64,000 nucleotides of DNA from Dyadobacter sp. 50-39 (GTDB lineage Bacteria > Bacteroidota > Bacteroidia > Cytophagales > Spirosomataceae): NCBI GenBank assembly GCA_001898145.1, contig MKSR01000040.1, forward strand, positions 124,001 to 188,000, written 5' to 3'. The position numbers and the translations under genes were made by a program. The first letter of the stretch is position 1. Each line of letters opens with the position of its first letter. This document shows, piece after piece, positions 1-8,580 of the stretch. The notes under the pieces are model-generated. The model ran no database searches, had not been told where the DNA came from, and saw nothing but the letters and a program-made list of their open reading frames with translations.

Positions 1-1320
1 TTTGAAGAGCTCATTGAAGTTGTAGCCGGCCTGGGCCGAAATGGTCAGCACCTTTGTTTTTCCGGGATCGAAAATGGCCGAGAAGCGGGAAGTGTCCGAC
101 AGCGAGTTATTGTACGAATAAAAGTTCTTGTAGGAAGTGTAAGCCACTTTACCTTCGTAGTTAATGCCGTTGCTCGTTTCTCCTTTAACACCCGCGCTGA
201 TGTCCGAAGTTTTCTCGGTATTCATCACGAGCACATTCGGTCCGAGCCATTGGTTTTCGCTGAGCATGCTCCTTAGCGTATTGCGGACGATATCTCCGTT
301 CCAGCCGGCGAAAATATGAACCCCCGAAATGGGCGTTACGTCCAGGTTTACTGCCGGAAATGCCCTCGTGCGGTTAATATCCAGCTGACTGTCCGTCTCG
401 TTCACCGCGTTGATTCCCGCAGACACCGAGAACATGTCGTTCACGTACTTGAACGTAGGTTTAACGCGGAACAGGTTCCGGTTGTAGGTAAAGTAATCGA
501 CACGCTGCGACACATATGCATCCGCTTCAAGCAGTGCGAAGAACGTTTCCGAAATGGGTACCGAAGCAGTCAGGTTGGTTCCCCAGTCGAGCTCGGAAGC
601 ATTGTAGCGGTCTTTCAGGGTGTTCAACGATGTTTTAACCGAGTAATCCACGAGGACCGATGCGTCGGTGTTTTCAAAACCCAGGTTAAAGCCAAACTGG
701 TTAATCGTCTGTCTGATCGAGTCACGGTCGACGATCACACCTTCCGGCTGCGGCTTATAGCCATAGAAATAGTAGTTTTTGCGGTCAAAGTTAAAGCCTG
801 CGTCGACTTTATATTTCGAGCGGATGTACTTCCCTCCAATCTTGAAACCGGTAGCCGCATTGGCCGAATTTTTACCGTCCACCGGACCATTGGCGGCCGA
901 AAGATGTTTCAGCTGCATCGTGTAGGCGAGATCCTCTTTCGGTCTTCCTCCCACAAACAGTTCGCCCAGGAAACGGCCGTAGTTACCTCCACCGGCCTTC
1001 ACGTAGTTGTTCAGCGCATCGGGCTCGTCCTTCCGGCTTTGTTCATCCGAAGATGCGGCGACCGCAGGGGTCAGTTTCGGCGAAGCGATATTGATCTCAG
1101 GATCGACGATCTGATATGACACCTTTTTCTTACCTGTTTCACCCTTCACAGGCTGCACTTTGTCAAACACCCGGTCGGCAGGTGCAAATTCAATGCTTTT
1201 ATCCTTTAAGATTTCGTAGGTCTGGCTTTCAATTTCTCCCCGCTGCGCGATCGCGAACTGGGAAGAGAAACCCAGCGCCAGCAGAAACAATGAGGAACGT
1301 AATATCTTGGAATGCGTCAT
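1..1320 (-). CDS. Outer-membrane beta-barrel protein, partial (C-terminus beyond window start)
   Basis: The frame is open from the ATG at 1320 down to base 1, giving 440 residues without a stop. It starts with a signal peptide (a hydrophobic stretch followed by FAIAQ, cleavage near residue 25). A low-complexity stretch of about 100 residues follows, then alternating polar and aromatic segments typical of outer-membrane strands (for example GFKIGGKYI, YKVDAGFNFD, NYYFYGYKPQ). No carboxypeptidase-like or TonB plug domain is evident in the part seen. I infer a barrel protein related to TonB-dependent receptors, but the family is not certain. It lies 42 nt downstream of the large TPR gene in the same direction and is probably co-transcribed. 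Such TPR/barrel pairs are common in Bacteroidota, which suggests a periplasmic partner and an outer-membrane partner. The missing C-terminus prevents a firmer call. Confidence 0.7.
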   Translation of the reverse strand, partial: MTHSKILRSSLFLLALGFSSQFAIAQRGEIESQTYEILKDKSIEFAPADRVFDKVQPVKGETGKKKVSYQIVDPEINIASPKLTPAVAASSDEQSRKDEPDALNNYVKAGGGNYGRFLGELFVGGRPKEDLAYTMQLKHLSAANGPVDGKNSANAATGFKIGGKYIRSKYKVDAGFNFDRKNYYFYGYKPQPEGVIVDRDSIRQTINQFGFNLGFENTDASVLVDYSVKTSLNTLKDRYNASELDWGTNLTASVPISETFFALLEADAYVSQRVDYFTYNRNLFRVKPTFKYVNDMFSVSAGINAVNETDSQLDINRTRAFPAVNLDVTPISGVHIFAGWNGDIVRNTLRSMLSENQWLGPNVLVMNTEKTSDISAGVKGETSNGINYEGKVAYTSYKNFYSYNNSLSDTSRFSAIFDPGKTKVLTISAQAGYNFNELFK

Positions 1321-1362
1321 GGATAACGAGTTTTTCTGTTTAATAAAACCGTGATTCACGGG

Positions 1363-4300
1363 TTACTTTTCAATTTTGTTCAACTTCTCCTTGGCCATTT
1401 CCACTGCCTCCTTGTCATCGGAATTCTCGATGATGGAATTCAGCGTGGCTTTTGCCTGCACTTTCTCGTTCATGCCCACGTACACGTCCGCCAGCAGAAT
1501 GAACGAGCGGGCGCGCCAGAAGTCGTAACCTTCGAAATTTTTGCCCATGTCGATAATGGCCGCCTCCGCCTCCTTGTATTTCTTCTCTTTGTAAAGCACC
1601 ATCGCCGCCCAGTAGGCCGCTTCCGCGCCAAACTCGTCCTTGGATGACACCGACAACTTTTTGAACTCTTCACCTGCCTTTTTCAGATCTCCTTTCTCAT
1701 AGGGTACCTTTCCCAGGTAGAGCTGCGCCTTACCCAGACTGGCCGGAACGATATTACCCATGTTGATGATCTCCTTCGCGTAATAGAGCGTCGAGTCGTA
1801 GCTCTTCAATGTGAAATAGGTATCCATCAGTCCCGTCCATGCTGCCGCCTGGTCCTTCTTGTTTTCAGCATTGCGGGAAAGCACGCGGAAGTTCGATACC
1901 GCATTGTTAAAGTTACCGCGACCGATTTCCAGCTCCGCGGAACGCTGCGCTGCCGCGCCTACGAATTGCGACCGGTTTTGCTGAACCACTTTACTGTAAT
2001 ATTGAAGCGCTTCATTCACGCGGTTAGTCTTATCATAAGACGATGCGATGAAATAGGTAGCGTCGTACTGGTACTTGCTCGCCGGGTAACTTTGCAGAAA
2101 CGCCTGCAATGCAGTGATGGCATTTTCGTATTTCTCGGCATAATACAGGTTCCGCACGTTATCGAATTCCACCCCTTCGAGTTTCTCATTGCCAGGATTG
2201 TTTTTACGCACAACCCCCAGCACCTGGTTAAACTCTTCCGGGCGCCCTACTGCCGAATAGCTTTCCTGGATACCTTCCAGGGCACTCTCTGCCGATGGGG
2301 AATCGGAATATTCCGTCAGGATCTTGCGGAAGTCGACGATAGCCTGTTCGTAGACTTGCAAGTTATAATAAGATTGCGCCCTACGCAGCAATGCAGCCGG
2401 AATAAGCGTGCTTTTCGGCTTCTCGTTAATCATGCGTGTAAAGCCTTTCACTGCTGCCGAGTAGCTCTGGTTCTGGAAATCGATGTCGGCGAGCTGGAAA
2501 TAGGCATTATCCAAATGCTTGGACTGCGGATACTGGCTGATCAGCAACTCGAACTGGCGTTTCGCTTCGGCCTCGCGGTTCATATATACGTACGCGCGAG
2601 CTTTTTGAAACAAAGCGTAATCCTTATCCACTTTACCTTTTGCGGCTACCTGCTCATAGGTACGGATCGCCTCATTGTAGTTCTTCGCAGCCAGGTAGCA
2701 ATCTGCCAGCCTCGCATGCGCATCCTCGATCATATCTGCCTCCATTCCCTCGATGTTGTTGGTAAACTCGCGGAAGTAGGGAAGCGCCTGGCTGTATTTT
2801 TTCTGATTATAATAAATGTATCCCAAAGCGTACAGGCTCTTTTTAGCGTAAATGCCTGCCTTCGGATTCTTGGCGATCTGGTTGTACAGTGTCGCCGCTT
2901 CATCCACGCGCTTCAATGCGTAAACCGACTCCGCTTTATAGAAAGACGCCGAATTGTAAAGCTCCGGATCAATCGGGAATTTGACTGATTTATCAAACAT
3001 CTCGATCGCCTGATCGTACCGTCCTGCATTAAAATCAGTCACACCCTGGTTATAAGTAAGCCGCTGATAGGTACTATTTATTTTAGTATTGCGCGCTTTC
3101 AGCGCCTCAATGTACTTTATTGCCTGCGAACTGTTACTCGCGCTGGCGTATCCTTCGGCCACCAGCTCGGTAGCTTCCTCGGTGTGCTTGCTCTCGGGAT
3201 ACTTCGCCATGTAGTTATTCAGCTCTTTCACGGCATCCGTATTGTTACCCATTTCAAGCTGAACTTTGGCGTGGTTGTAAGTGGCTTCTTCCTTAACTAC
3301 CTGGTTGAAGTCCAATGCCGCCGCATTACCGAAAGACGTTAAAGCATTGCTTAAATTAGAAGTCTTTAAGTTGCTGATTCCTAGTATATATGAAGCATAT
3401 TGCGAAACAGAATCCTTTCCATTTCCTATGGGCTTCAATGAGGCAATTGCCCCTTCGAAGTTGTTGCTGCGGAACTGTGCATGGCCGTAATGCAATGCAA
3501 CCGTAGGCGGAATTGTCCCTGGCCTCATACGCTTGTAGCGCTCATAAGCTTTGACGGCATTAGCATAATCGCCTTTTTCATAGTAGACCTCTGCAACGTA
3601 CAGAGCCACATCATCCAGCTTGGTATTGCCCCGCTGAGCGCCCAGGATGCGCTCTCCGTAGGTAAGCAGCTCATCAAACTTTTTAAGCTGATACAGGGAT
3701 GAGATAATCCAGTTCGGGGCTTCATTCTTATAAAAGGGATGATCCTCGATCCGCTTGAAGTCCTGATATGCCTCTTCGAAATTATTTTTCTGGTAGTTGA
3801 TCACGCCTGCGTAAAAAGATGCGTCTCCGGCATTTTCAAACCCCGCCTCGTTCTTTACCTGATTAAACAGCGGCAGCGCCAGATCGGGCTGTTTGGTGTT
3901 ATAATAGGACATTGCCAGCCGATAGGTGCTTTCCAGCTTCCCCGCTCCTGCCCCAGGCAGATCCACGGCCTTTTCCAGATAGGTAATCGCCTTTTCGTAG
4001 TTACCGGCTTCGTAATAATATTTACCCAGGTCACTGTAGATGAGCTGTGCTTTGGGGTGTTCAGCGTGGTTCTTGACAAACCGGTCGACCTGCACTTCGG
4101 CCTCGGGGTAGTTAAGATAAAGCCCGGTTACCGCTACGTAATACTCTGCCGTAACCTTATTATAATCACTCGTACTGAGCAACTTATCCTGCGAATTCAG
4201 GAATTCGCCGAATTCCTGCCTGGCAGCTACGTAATTAGACTTTGCATAATATTCGAGGCCGTTGCGAAAGTGTGCTTCCGGCTCCGTAATACTAAGCGTA

Positions 4301-4374
4301 TTCTGGGCTACTACGGAAGACGCGCCTACACATACAAACATGCCGACAGTGGAGGCGCTGCGTTTAAAAACCAT
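1363..4374 (-). CDS. Large periplasmic tetratricopeptide-repeat protein
   Basis: The product is 1003 residues and consists almost wholly of TPR units, recognisable by repeated patterns such as YYKAGNYEKAI, GRYDQAIEMF and KKYSQALPYF. I chose the ATG at 4374 because it opens a clean signal peptide (VFKRSASTVGMFVCVGAS, ending SSVVAQ). The frame continues upstream to 4452, with another ATG at 4422, but neither earlier start would leave the signal at the N-terminus. TPR arrays are protein-protein scaffolds, and the export signal places this one in the periplasm. The outer-membrane protein gene follows after 42 nt, so the two probably act together, perhaps in envelope assembly or in a secretion or motility complex. 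That role is inference. No enzymatic domain is visible. Confidence 0.85.
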   Translation of the reverse strand: MVFKRSASTVGMFVCVGASSVVAQNTLSITEPEAHFRNGLEYYAKSNYVAARQEFGEFLNSQDKLLSTSDYNKVTAEYYVAVTGLYLNYPEAEVQVDRFVKNHAEHPKAQLIYSDLGKYYYEAGNYEKAITYLEKAVDLPGAGAGKLESTYRLAMSYYNTKQPDLALPLFNQVKNEAGFENAGDASFYAGVINYQKNNFEEAYQDFKRIEDHPFYKNEAPNWIISSLYQLKKFDELLTYGERILGAQRGNTKLDDVALYVAEVYYEKGDYANAVKAYERYKRMRPGTIPPTVALHYGHAQFRSNNFEGAIASLKPIGNGKDSVSQYASYILGISNLKTSNLSNALTSFGNAAALDFNQVVKEEATYNHAKVQLEMGNNTDAVKELNNYMAKYPESKHTEEATELVAEGYASASNSSQAIKYIEALKARNTKINSTYQRLTYNQGVTDFNAGRYDQAIEMFDKSVKFPIDPELYNSASFYKAESVYALKRVDEAATLYNQIAKNPKAGIYAKKSLYALGYIYYNQKKYSQALPYFREFTNNIEGMEADMIEDAHARLADCYLAAKNYNEAIRTYEQVAAKGKVDKDYALFQKARAYVYMNREAEAKRQFELLISQYPQSKHLDNAYFQLADIDFQNQSYSAAVKGFTRMINEKPKSTLIPAALLRRAQSYYNLQVYEQAIVDFRKILTEYSDSPSAESALEGIQESYSAVGRPEEFNQVLGVVRKNNPGNEKLEGVEFDNVRNLYYAEKYENAITALQAFLQSYPASKYQYDATYFIASSYDKTNRVNEALQYYSKVVQQNRSQFVGAAAQRSAELEIGRGNFNNAVSNFRVLSRNAENKKDQAAAWTGLMDTYFTLKSYDSTLYYAKEIINMGNIVPASLGKAQLYLGKVPYEKGDLKKAGEEFKKLSVSSKDEFGAEAAYWAAMVLYKEKKYKEAEAAIIDMGKNFEGYDFWRARSFILLADVYVGMNEKVQAKATLNSIIENSDDKEAVEMAKEKLNKIEK

Positions 4375-4534
4375 AGATACTGAGTTGGTGGAGTTTTGAA
4401 TTAAGTTGTTGTGGTCTGCCATATCCTGACAAAAGAATATTCTGGTGCTCACTTACCGCTTAAAATTGTTTGCTATCTAACGAACTGCATATTAAAACCG
4501 TATACGTGCGCGCGTCAGGAATACGCCCGGGACG

Positions 4535-4786
4535 CTAAAAAAGCACATTATGCCGTACGAGCGTCCCGTTAAAATCGGCATGCATGGCATCGAAACGATC
4601 GGCGATCGCCTGCGTGAACGCGTCGTCCATACAAACTTCGAGCTCGTCTGTCGACGCTACTTCGTAATCATCGATTTTGTAAGTTTGCTCATACATTCCT
4701 GATTCAATCTTAATAATGTACTTGCTGTTCCATTGGTAAAGACCGATTTTGTAGCGAGGGTTAGGGATGTCCTTGATATACCTCAT
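4535..4786 (-). CDS. Small conserved-looking hypothetical protein (83 aa)
   Basis: This 83-residue protein starts with MRYIKDIPNPRYKI and is rich in aromatic and acidic residues. It has no signal peptide or membrane segment. The regular spacing of aromatic residues (Y, W, Y, Y) suggests a small soluble beta-rich fold. I do not recognise the family. The gene diverges from the TPR lipoprotein gene, with only 27 nt between the two start codons, so the promoters must overlap the neighbouring coding ends. The large TPR gene follows 160 nt downstream in the same direction. I judge it real because of its codon use and clear start, but the function is unknown. Confidence 0.6.
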   Translation of the reverse strand: MRYIKDIPNPRYKIGLYQWNSKYIIKIESGMYEQTYKIDDYEVASTDELEVCMDDAFTQAIADRFDAMHADFNGTLVRHNVLF

Positions 4787-4813
4787 AACTGGTGTTTTAC
4801 TATTACTAATTAT

Positions 4814-5848
4814 ATGTTATTCAAATTCAATACATTAATTCAGCTATTCTTATTGGCACTAACATTACTAAATTGTACGAACCAAAGTAAGAAGGACGCT
4901 GCAGATTTTTTTCTGAAAGGAAACCAGGCATTAAATCAAAAGAACTATGCCGAGGCCCTCAGACTGTACGACGAAGCGATTGCCAAAAATGCAGATTTTT
5001 CGGACGCCTATCTCAACAAGGGGATAACTTTGTTGAAATTGGGACGTACAAGTGATGCCCACGAGATTTTAACAGAAGCAATCCGCATCGACCCGACGTT
5101 GGTACAGGCAAATCTCGTCAGGGCCGAAGCATCGCTCGATCTGGGCCGCCTGAACGACGCCAAAGCGGATCTGGATCAAATCGAAAAGGAGTACAAGGAC
5201 TCTACCCGGTTCCACCTGGTGAAAGCCAACTTGCTCGATGCGCAGGGCAACTCGTCTCTCGCCATCCCCGAATATGATCGTGCCTTGCAATTGAGCAAGA
5301 CCAATACGGAGGCTTATGTCAACCGGGGTGCAGTATATTACAGGTTGGGCTCATACAACGAAGCACGGCTCGACTTCGAAACCGCCGTGGCCCTGGACCC
5401 TGCGCAACCGCAAGCGCTGAATAACCTCGGGCTTATCGCCACAAAACAAAAGCAATGGCCCCAAGCCATCGCCTACTTCGACCAGGTACTGAGCCGTGAC
5501 CCCGCCGAGCCCTATTCACTCAACAACAAGGCATATGCATTGCTGCAAACCGGACGACCTGAAGAGGCCCGCACGCTCATCGAGAAATCGCTGGACAAGC
5601 TGCCTAAAAATGGCTATGCATTGCGCAACCTGGGCATGTACTACCAGCAGAGAGGAAACATTTCAGAAGCACTGAACGCCTATAATAAGGCCATCGAAAT
5701 CGCCGAGCCTGTGGAGTTGCTCTACGGATTGGCCGGACAAGCTTACCTGGCGCAAAACAAAACCGCAGAAGCCTGTAAAATATGGAGGCAGGGAGTCATG
5801 CTGAAAGACTCCCTGGCAACGGCCGAAGCAAACAGGTACTGCCGCTAA
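4814..5848 (+). CDS. TPR-repeat lipoprotein
   Basis: The 344-residue product begins with a lipoprotein signal: a hydrophobic stretch (LIQLFLLALTLLNC) with a lipobox LLNC and the lipidated cysteine at residue 21. About eight TPR units follow, for example KNYAEALRLYDEAI, GSYNEARLDFETAV and GNISEALNAYNKAI. The start at 4814 is chosen because it leaves the lipobox correctly spaced, although the frame stays open upstream to 4733 inside the divergent gene. Threonine at +2 suits outer-membrane retention, but sorting rules differ in Bacteroidota. The stop codon sits in the loop of a small hairpin (GCCGC-TAA-GCGGC, 5841-5853). menD converges 20 nt downstream. The partner of the TPR array is unknown. 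Confidence 0.85.
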   Translation: MLFKFNTLIQLFLLALTLLNCTNQSKKDAADFFLKGNQALNQKNYAEALRLYDEAIAKNADFSDAYLNKGITLLKLGRTSDAHEILTEAIRIDPTLVQANLVRAEASLDLGRLNDAKADLDQIEKEYKDSTRFHLVKANLLDAQGNSSLAIPEYDRALQLSKTNTEAYVNRGAVYYRLGSYNEARLDFETAVALDPAQPQALNNLGLIATKQKQWPQAIAYFDQVLSRDPAEPYSLNNKAYALLQTGRPEEARTLIEKSLDKLPKNGYALRNLGMYYQQRGNISEALNAYNKAIEIAEPVELLYGLAGQAYLAQNKTAEACKIWRQGVMLKDSLATAEANRYCR

Positions 5849-5867
5849 GCGGCGATGCCGGGCGATA

Positions 5868-7580
5868 CTAGGAATGCGCGACGCGTTTGAGCGCTTTCCA
5901 AGCCCTGGTATTCTCAACGGGATCGGTGAATCCTTCCAGCAGGGCGATCCCGTTAAAATTCAGAAAATCCTTCACGGCAGCTTCCGTACCAGCCAGGTCT
6001 GAAACGCGGAAATATGCAATTCCCGAATCCTCACAGGTGCGCTGCGCCGAGAAGGAATGCCTCGTCTCAAAATAAGTTTCCAGCTCCGGCAAGCTTCCAG
6101 GACCGTCGATCATCCGGAATATGTTTCCACCCGCATTATTGAGCACGACGATTTTCAGGTTCTGCGGAAGATTATCGATCAGCAAACCATTTCGGTCGTA
6201 TAAAAAAGCCACGTCGCCTACAACGAGTAATGTCGGTCTGCCATTCACCCGCGCCGCGCCAATGGCGGTACTCACACAGCCATCTATCCCGCTCGTGCCC
6301 CTGTTTGCAAACACGCCCGACCATTGGTTTTCTACCGCTAGCACATTGGCATAGCGAACGGACATACTGTTGGCTACGTGTAACTGAAAATCATTTTCAA
6401 TAAACTTAAATATCGAATTTAACAAAGTTAAGTCACTGAACACTGAAAGATTTTTAAGGAATTCATGCTGCATTCTTACTGCATTCCTTTCGTTTTGCAG
6501 CCATAATGCGTGAAATTCTGTATCATGTCCAAGGTCAGTATTTTCAACAAATGATTGATAATCAAGCTTTTCAAACATAATTTCAAAGAAAGGAGTCGCT
6601 TTCCCCGCGATTTCCCTTGTTACCGATTGGAAAGGATCGGCCAGGAGAGCATCTTCACCAATATTCCAGTGGTATTTAGGAGGATTTCTACGGATGAACT
6701 GCTTGAATTCCTTCGATAGAAACGACATTCCAAACGTGATCAGCAGATCGGGACGGAGATTTTCAGCTTCTTTCGAGCTCAGGAACAAGTCATGGTGGCG
6801 GATGAAATCCGGACCGGAAAGGTTCGCAATGCAGTCACCCAGCACCGGGATTTGCCATTCTTCGTTGATACGGGCCAGTACGGCATTCAGGGCGGCGTGC
6901 GGCCTGCTCTGGCCGCCGGCTATCAGGATTTTCGGTGCATTCTCCCACTCGTCCAGCAGCTCTTCCCACACGGATTGCGGCCATATAATTTCGCTCTCCT
7001 GCCGCTTGATAACCCTTACCTTGTCAGAAGCCCTGAAATCCTCCTGTGCATTCGGGTAGAACGGCTCTCGTATCGGAACATTGATATGTACCGGTCCAAG
7101 AGGCGCAATGGACGCCAGGTTAATCGCCTCGTTCGTAATGCGGTTGATCGCCCATTGCACGTCGGTGTGCTGGTAGTCCGGGGAAACTTCGAAAGAACGT
7201 TTCACATGCGGCCCGAAAATGCCCGTCTGGTAGATCGTCTGGCCGTCGTATTGATGCTGCCATTCCCTGGGCCTGTCCGCCGTTAATACAAGCAGCGGGA
7301 CCTGCTGAAAAAAGGCCTCAGAAACGGCCGGCGCGAAGTTGTAGGCTGCGCTGCCCGAAGTGCATATCAAAACCACCGGAGAGGCGATTTGCTGGGCTAT
7401 TCCAAGGCCGATGAAGCCTGCCGAACGCTCGTCTATACACACATGCGCCTGAAAGCCTCCGTGGCGTGCGAATGCGAGCGTAAGCGCGGCGCTGCGTGAC
7501 CCCGGGGATACTACCACATGCCGGATACCCTGCTGGTAGCAGATCTCGGCCATGTCTATCAAAGGTTGTAAAATAGCCAT
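5868..7580 (-). CDS. menD: 2-succinyl-5-enolpyruvyl-6-hydroxy-3-cyclohexene-1-carboxylate synthase
   Basis: MenD is the thiamine-diphosphate enzyme that joins isochorismate and 2-oxoglutarate in menaquinone biosynthesis. The protein has 570 residues; E. coli MenD has about 556. The N-terminal pyrimidine-binding domain carries SPGSRSAALTLA and the activating glutamate E51 (CIDERSAGF). The central domain is near residues 190-350. The C-terminal cofactor domain has the GDxxx...NN thiamine-diphosphate/Mg motif at G455-D456 (VVGDVAFLYD) and N481-N482 (LNNAGGNIF). The ATG at 7580 gives the expected N-terminus. No other men genes lie in this window, so the pathway is dispersed. Menaquinone is the usual respiratory quinone of Bacteroidota. 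The gene converges on the TPR lipoprotein gene and follows the sigma factor terminator. Confidence 0.95.
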   Translation of the reverse strand: MAILQPLIDMAEICYQQGIRHVVVSPGSRSAALTLAFARHGGFQAHVCIDERSAGFIGLGIAQQIASPVVLICTSGSAAYNFAPAVSEAFFQQVPLLVLTADRPREWQHQYDGQTIYQTGIFGPHVKRSFEVSPDYQHTDVQWAINRITNEAINLASIAPLGPVHINVPIREPFYPNAQEDFRASDKVRVIKRQESEIIWPQSVWEELLDEWENAPKILIAGGQSRPHAALNAVLARINEEWQIPVLGDCIANLSGPDFIRHHDLFLSSKEAENLRPDLLITFGMSFLSKEFKQFIRRNPPKYHWNIGEDALLADPFQSVTREIAGKATPFFEIMFEKLDYQSFVENTDLGHDTEFHALWLQNERNAVRMQHEFLKNLSVFSDLTLLNSIFKFIENDFQLHVANSMSVRYANVLAVENQWSGVFANRGTSGIDGCVSTAIGAARVNGRPTLLVVGDVAFLYDRNGLLIDNLPQNLKIVVLNNAGGNIFRMIDGPGSLPELETYFETRHSFSAQRTCEDSGIAYFRVSDLAGTEAAVKDFLNFNGIALLEGFTDPVENTRAWKALKRVAHS

Positions 7581-7590
7581 ATCACAAAAT

Positions 7591-7618
7591 GAAAATAGCC
7601 TCCCGAAAGAGGCTATTT
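7591..7618 (-). terminator. Intrinsic terminator after the sigma factor gene
   Basis: A perfect 10-bp stem (AAATAGCCTC at 7593-7602 with GAGGCTATTT at 7609-7618) encloses a 6-nt loop. On the minus strand it is followed by a short U-rich run. It lies 34 nt past the sigma factor stop codon and just before the menD start, so it separates the two genes. Confidence 0.75.
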
Positions 7619-7651
7619 AAAAGAATTAGAAGGGTTGCATTGGAATATGCA

Positions 7652-8515
7652 TTAACCCAAATAGGTTTTCAAAGCTTTGCTCCTGGAAACGTGGCGCAAG
7701 CGGCGGATCGCTTTTTCCTTGATCTGGCGCACGCGCTCACGGGTGAGGTTAAACTTTTCCCCGATCTCCTCCAAAGTCATTGCATGCTCGCCATTCAGAC
7801 CGAAATACAGGGCGATCACGTCCGCCTCGCGCTGGGTAAGCGTGCACAATGCGCGTTGTACCTCTTTGCGGAGCGATTCGTTTACCAGGCCTGAATCCGG
7901 CTTATCTTCCAGGTCATTTTCCAGAACGTCCAACAGGCTGTTTTCTTCACCTTGTACAAACGGAGCATCCATGGAAACGTGGCGACCCGAAATTTTCATC
8001 GTATCCACTACCTCGGAAGAAGAAATTTCCAGTACTTCCGCCAACTCCTCAGGCGATGGCTCGCGTTCGAAGCGCTGTTCCAGTTCCGAGAAAGTTTTTG
8101 AGATTTTGTTCAGTGAACCTACACGGTTGAGGGGTAAACGCACGATACGTGACTGTTCTGCCAATGCTTGCAGGATCGACTGACGAATCCACCAAACCGC
8201 ATATGAAATGAATTTAAAACCTCTTGTTTCATCAAAACGCTGTGCTGCCTTGATCAGACCGAGGTTTCCCTCGTTGATCAGGTCACCCAACGATAAGCCT
8301 TGATTTTGATATTGCTTTGCAACAGACACTACGAAACGCAGGTTCGCTTTGGTCAGACGCTCCAAAGCCAGCTGGTCTCCATCCCTGATTTTCTGAGCTA
8401 ACGTCACCTCCTCATCCGGCGTTAGCAAATCCACCTTACCGATCTCCTGCAAATATTTATCTAATGATTGACTTTCACGGTTGGTAATTTGCTTACTGAT
8501 CTTTAGCTGTCTCAT
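7652..8515 (-). CDS. rpoD: Primary RNA polymerase sigma factor (RpoD/SigA family, Bacteroidota type)
   Basis: The 287-residue protein is a housekeeping sigma factor of the short Bacteroidota type. Region 1.2 covers about residues 15-45 ([20 protein letters not shown]). Region 2 spans 50-120, with the core-binding and -10 recognition helices ([19 protein letters not shown] and [13 protein letters not shown]). Region 3 is about 125-200. Region 4 is 215-280, with the helix-turn-helix [20 protein letters not shown]. Region 1.1 and the large non-conserved insertion of E. coli RpoD are absent, as in other Bacteroidota primary sigmas. It should recognise the TTTG / TAnnTTTG promoters seen repeatedly in this window. 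It follows pnp in the same direction after 65 nt. A 10-bp palindrome (GTTATATAAC, 8535-8544) lies just upstream. Confidence 0.95.
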   Translation of the reverse strand: MRQLKISKQITNRESQSLDKYLQEIGKVDLLTPDEEVTLAQKIRDGDQLALERLTKANLRFVVSVAKQYQNQGLSLGDLINEGNLGLIKAAQRFDETRGFKFISYAVWWIRQSILQALAEQSRIVRLPLNRVGSLNKISKTFSELEQRFEREPSPEELAEVLEISSSEVVDTMKISGRHVSMDAPFVQGEENSLLDVLENDLEDKPDSGLVNESLRKEVQRALCTLTQREADVIALYFGLNGEHAMTLEEIGEKFNLTRERVRQIKEKAIRRLRHVSRSKALKTYLG

Positions 8516-8580
8516 CTATGTCTTTATTAAGTATGTTATATAACGACGTTTTTACCGTTCCTGCCTAGAAGAACACTGAA

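Noticed and set aside
8535-8544. Palindrome GTTATATAAC upstream of the sigma factor gene
   Set aside because: It is short and A+T-rich, and may occur by chance. No second copy or promoter context supports an operator.
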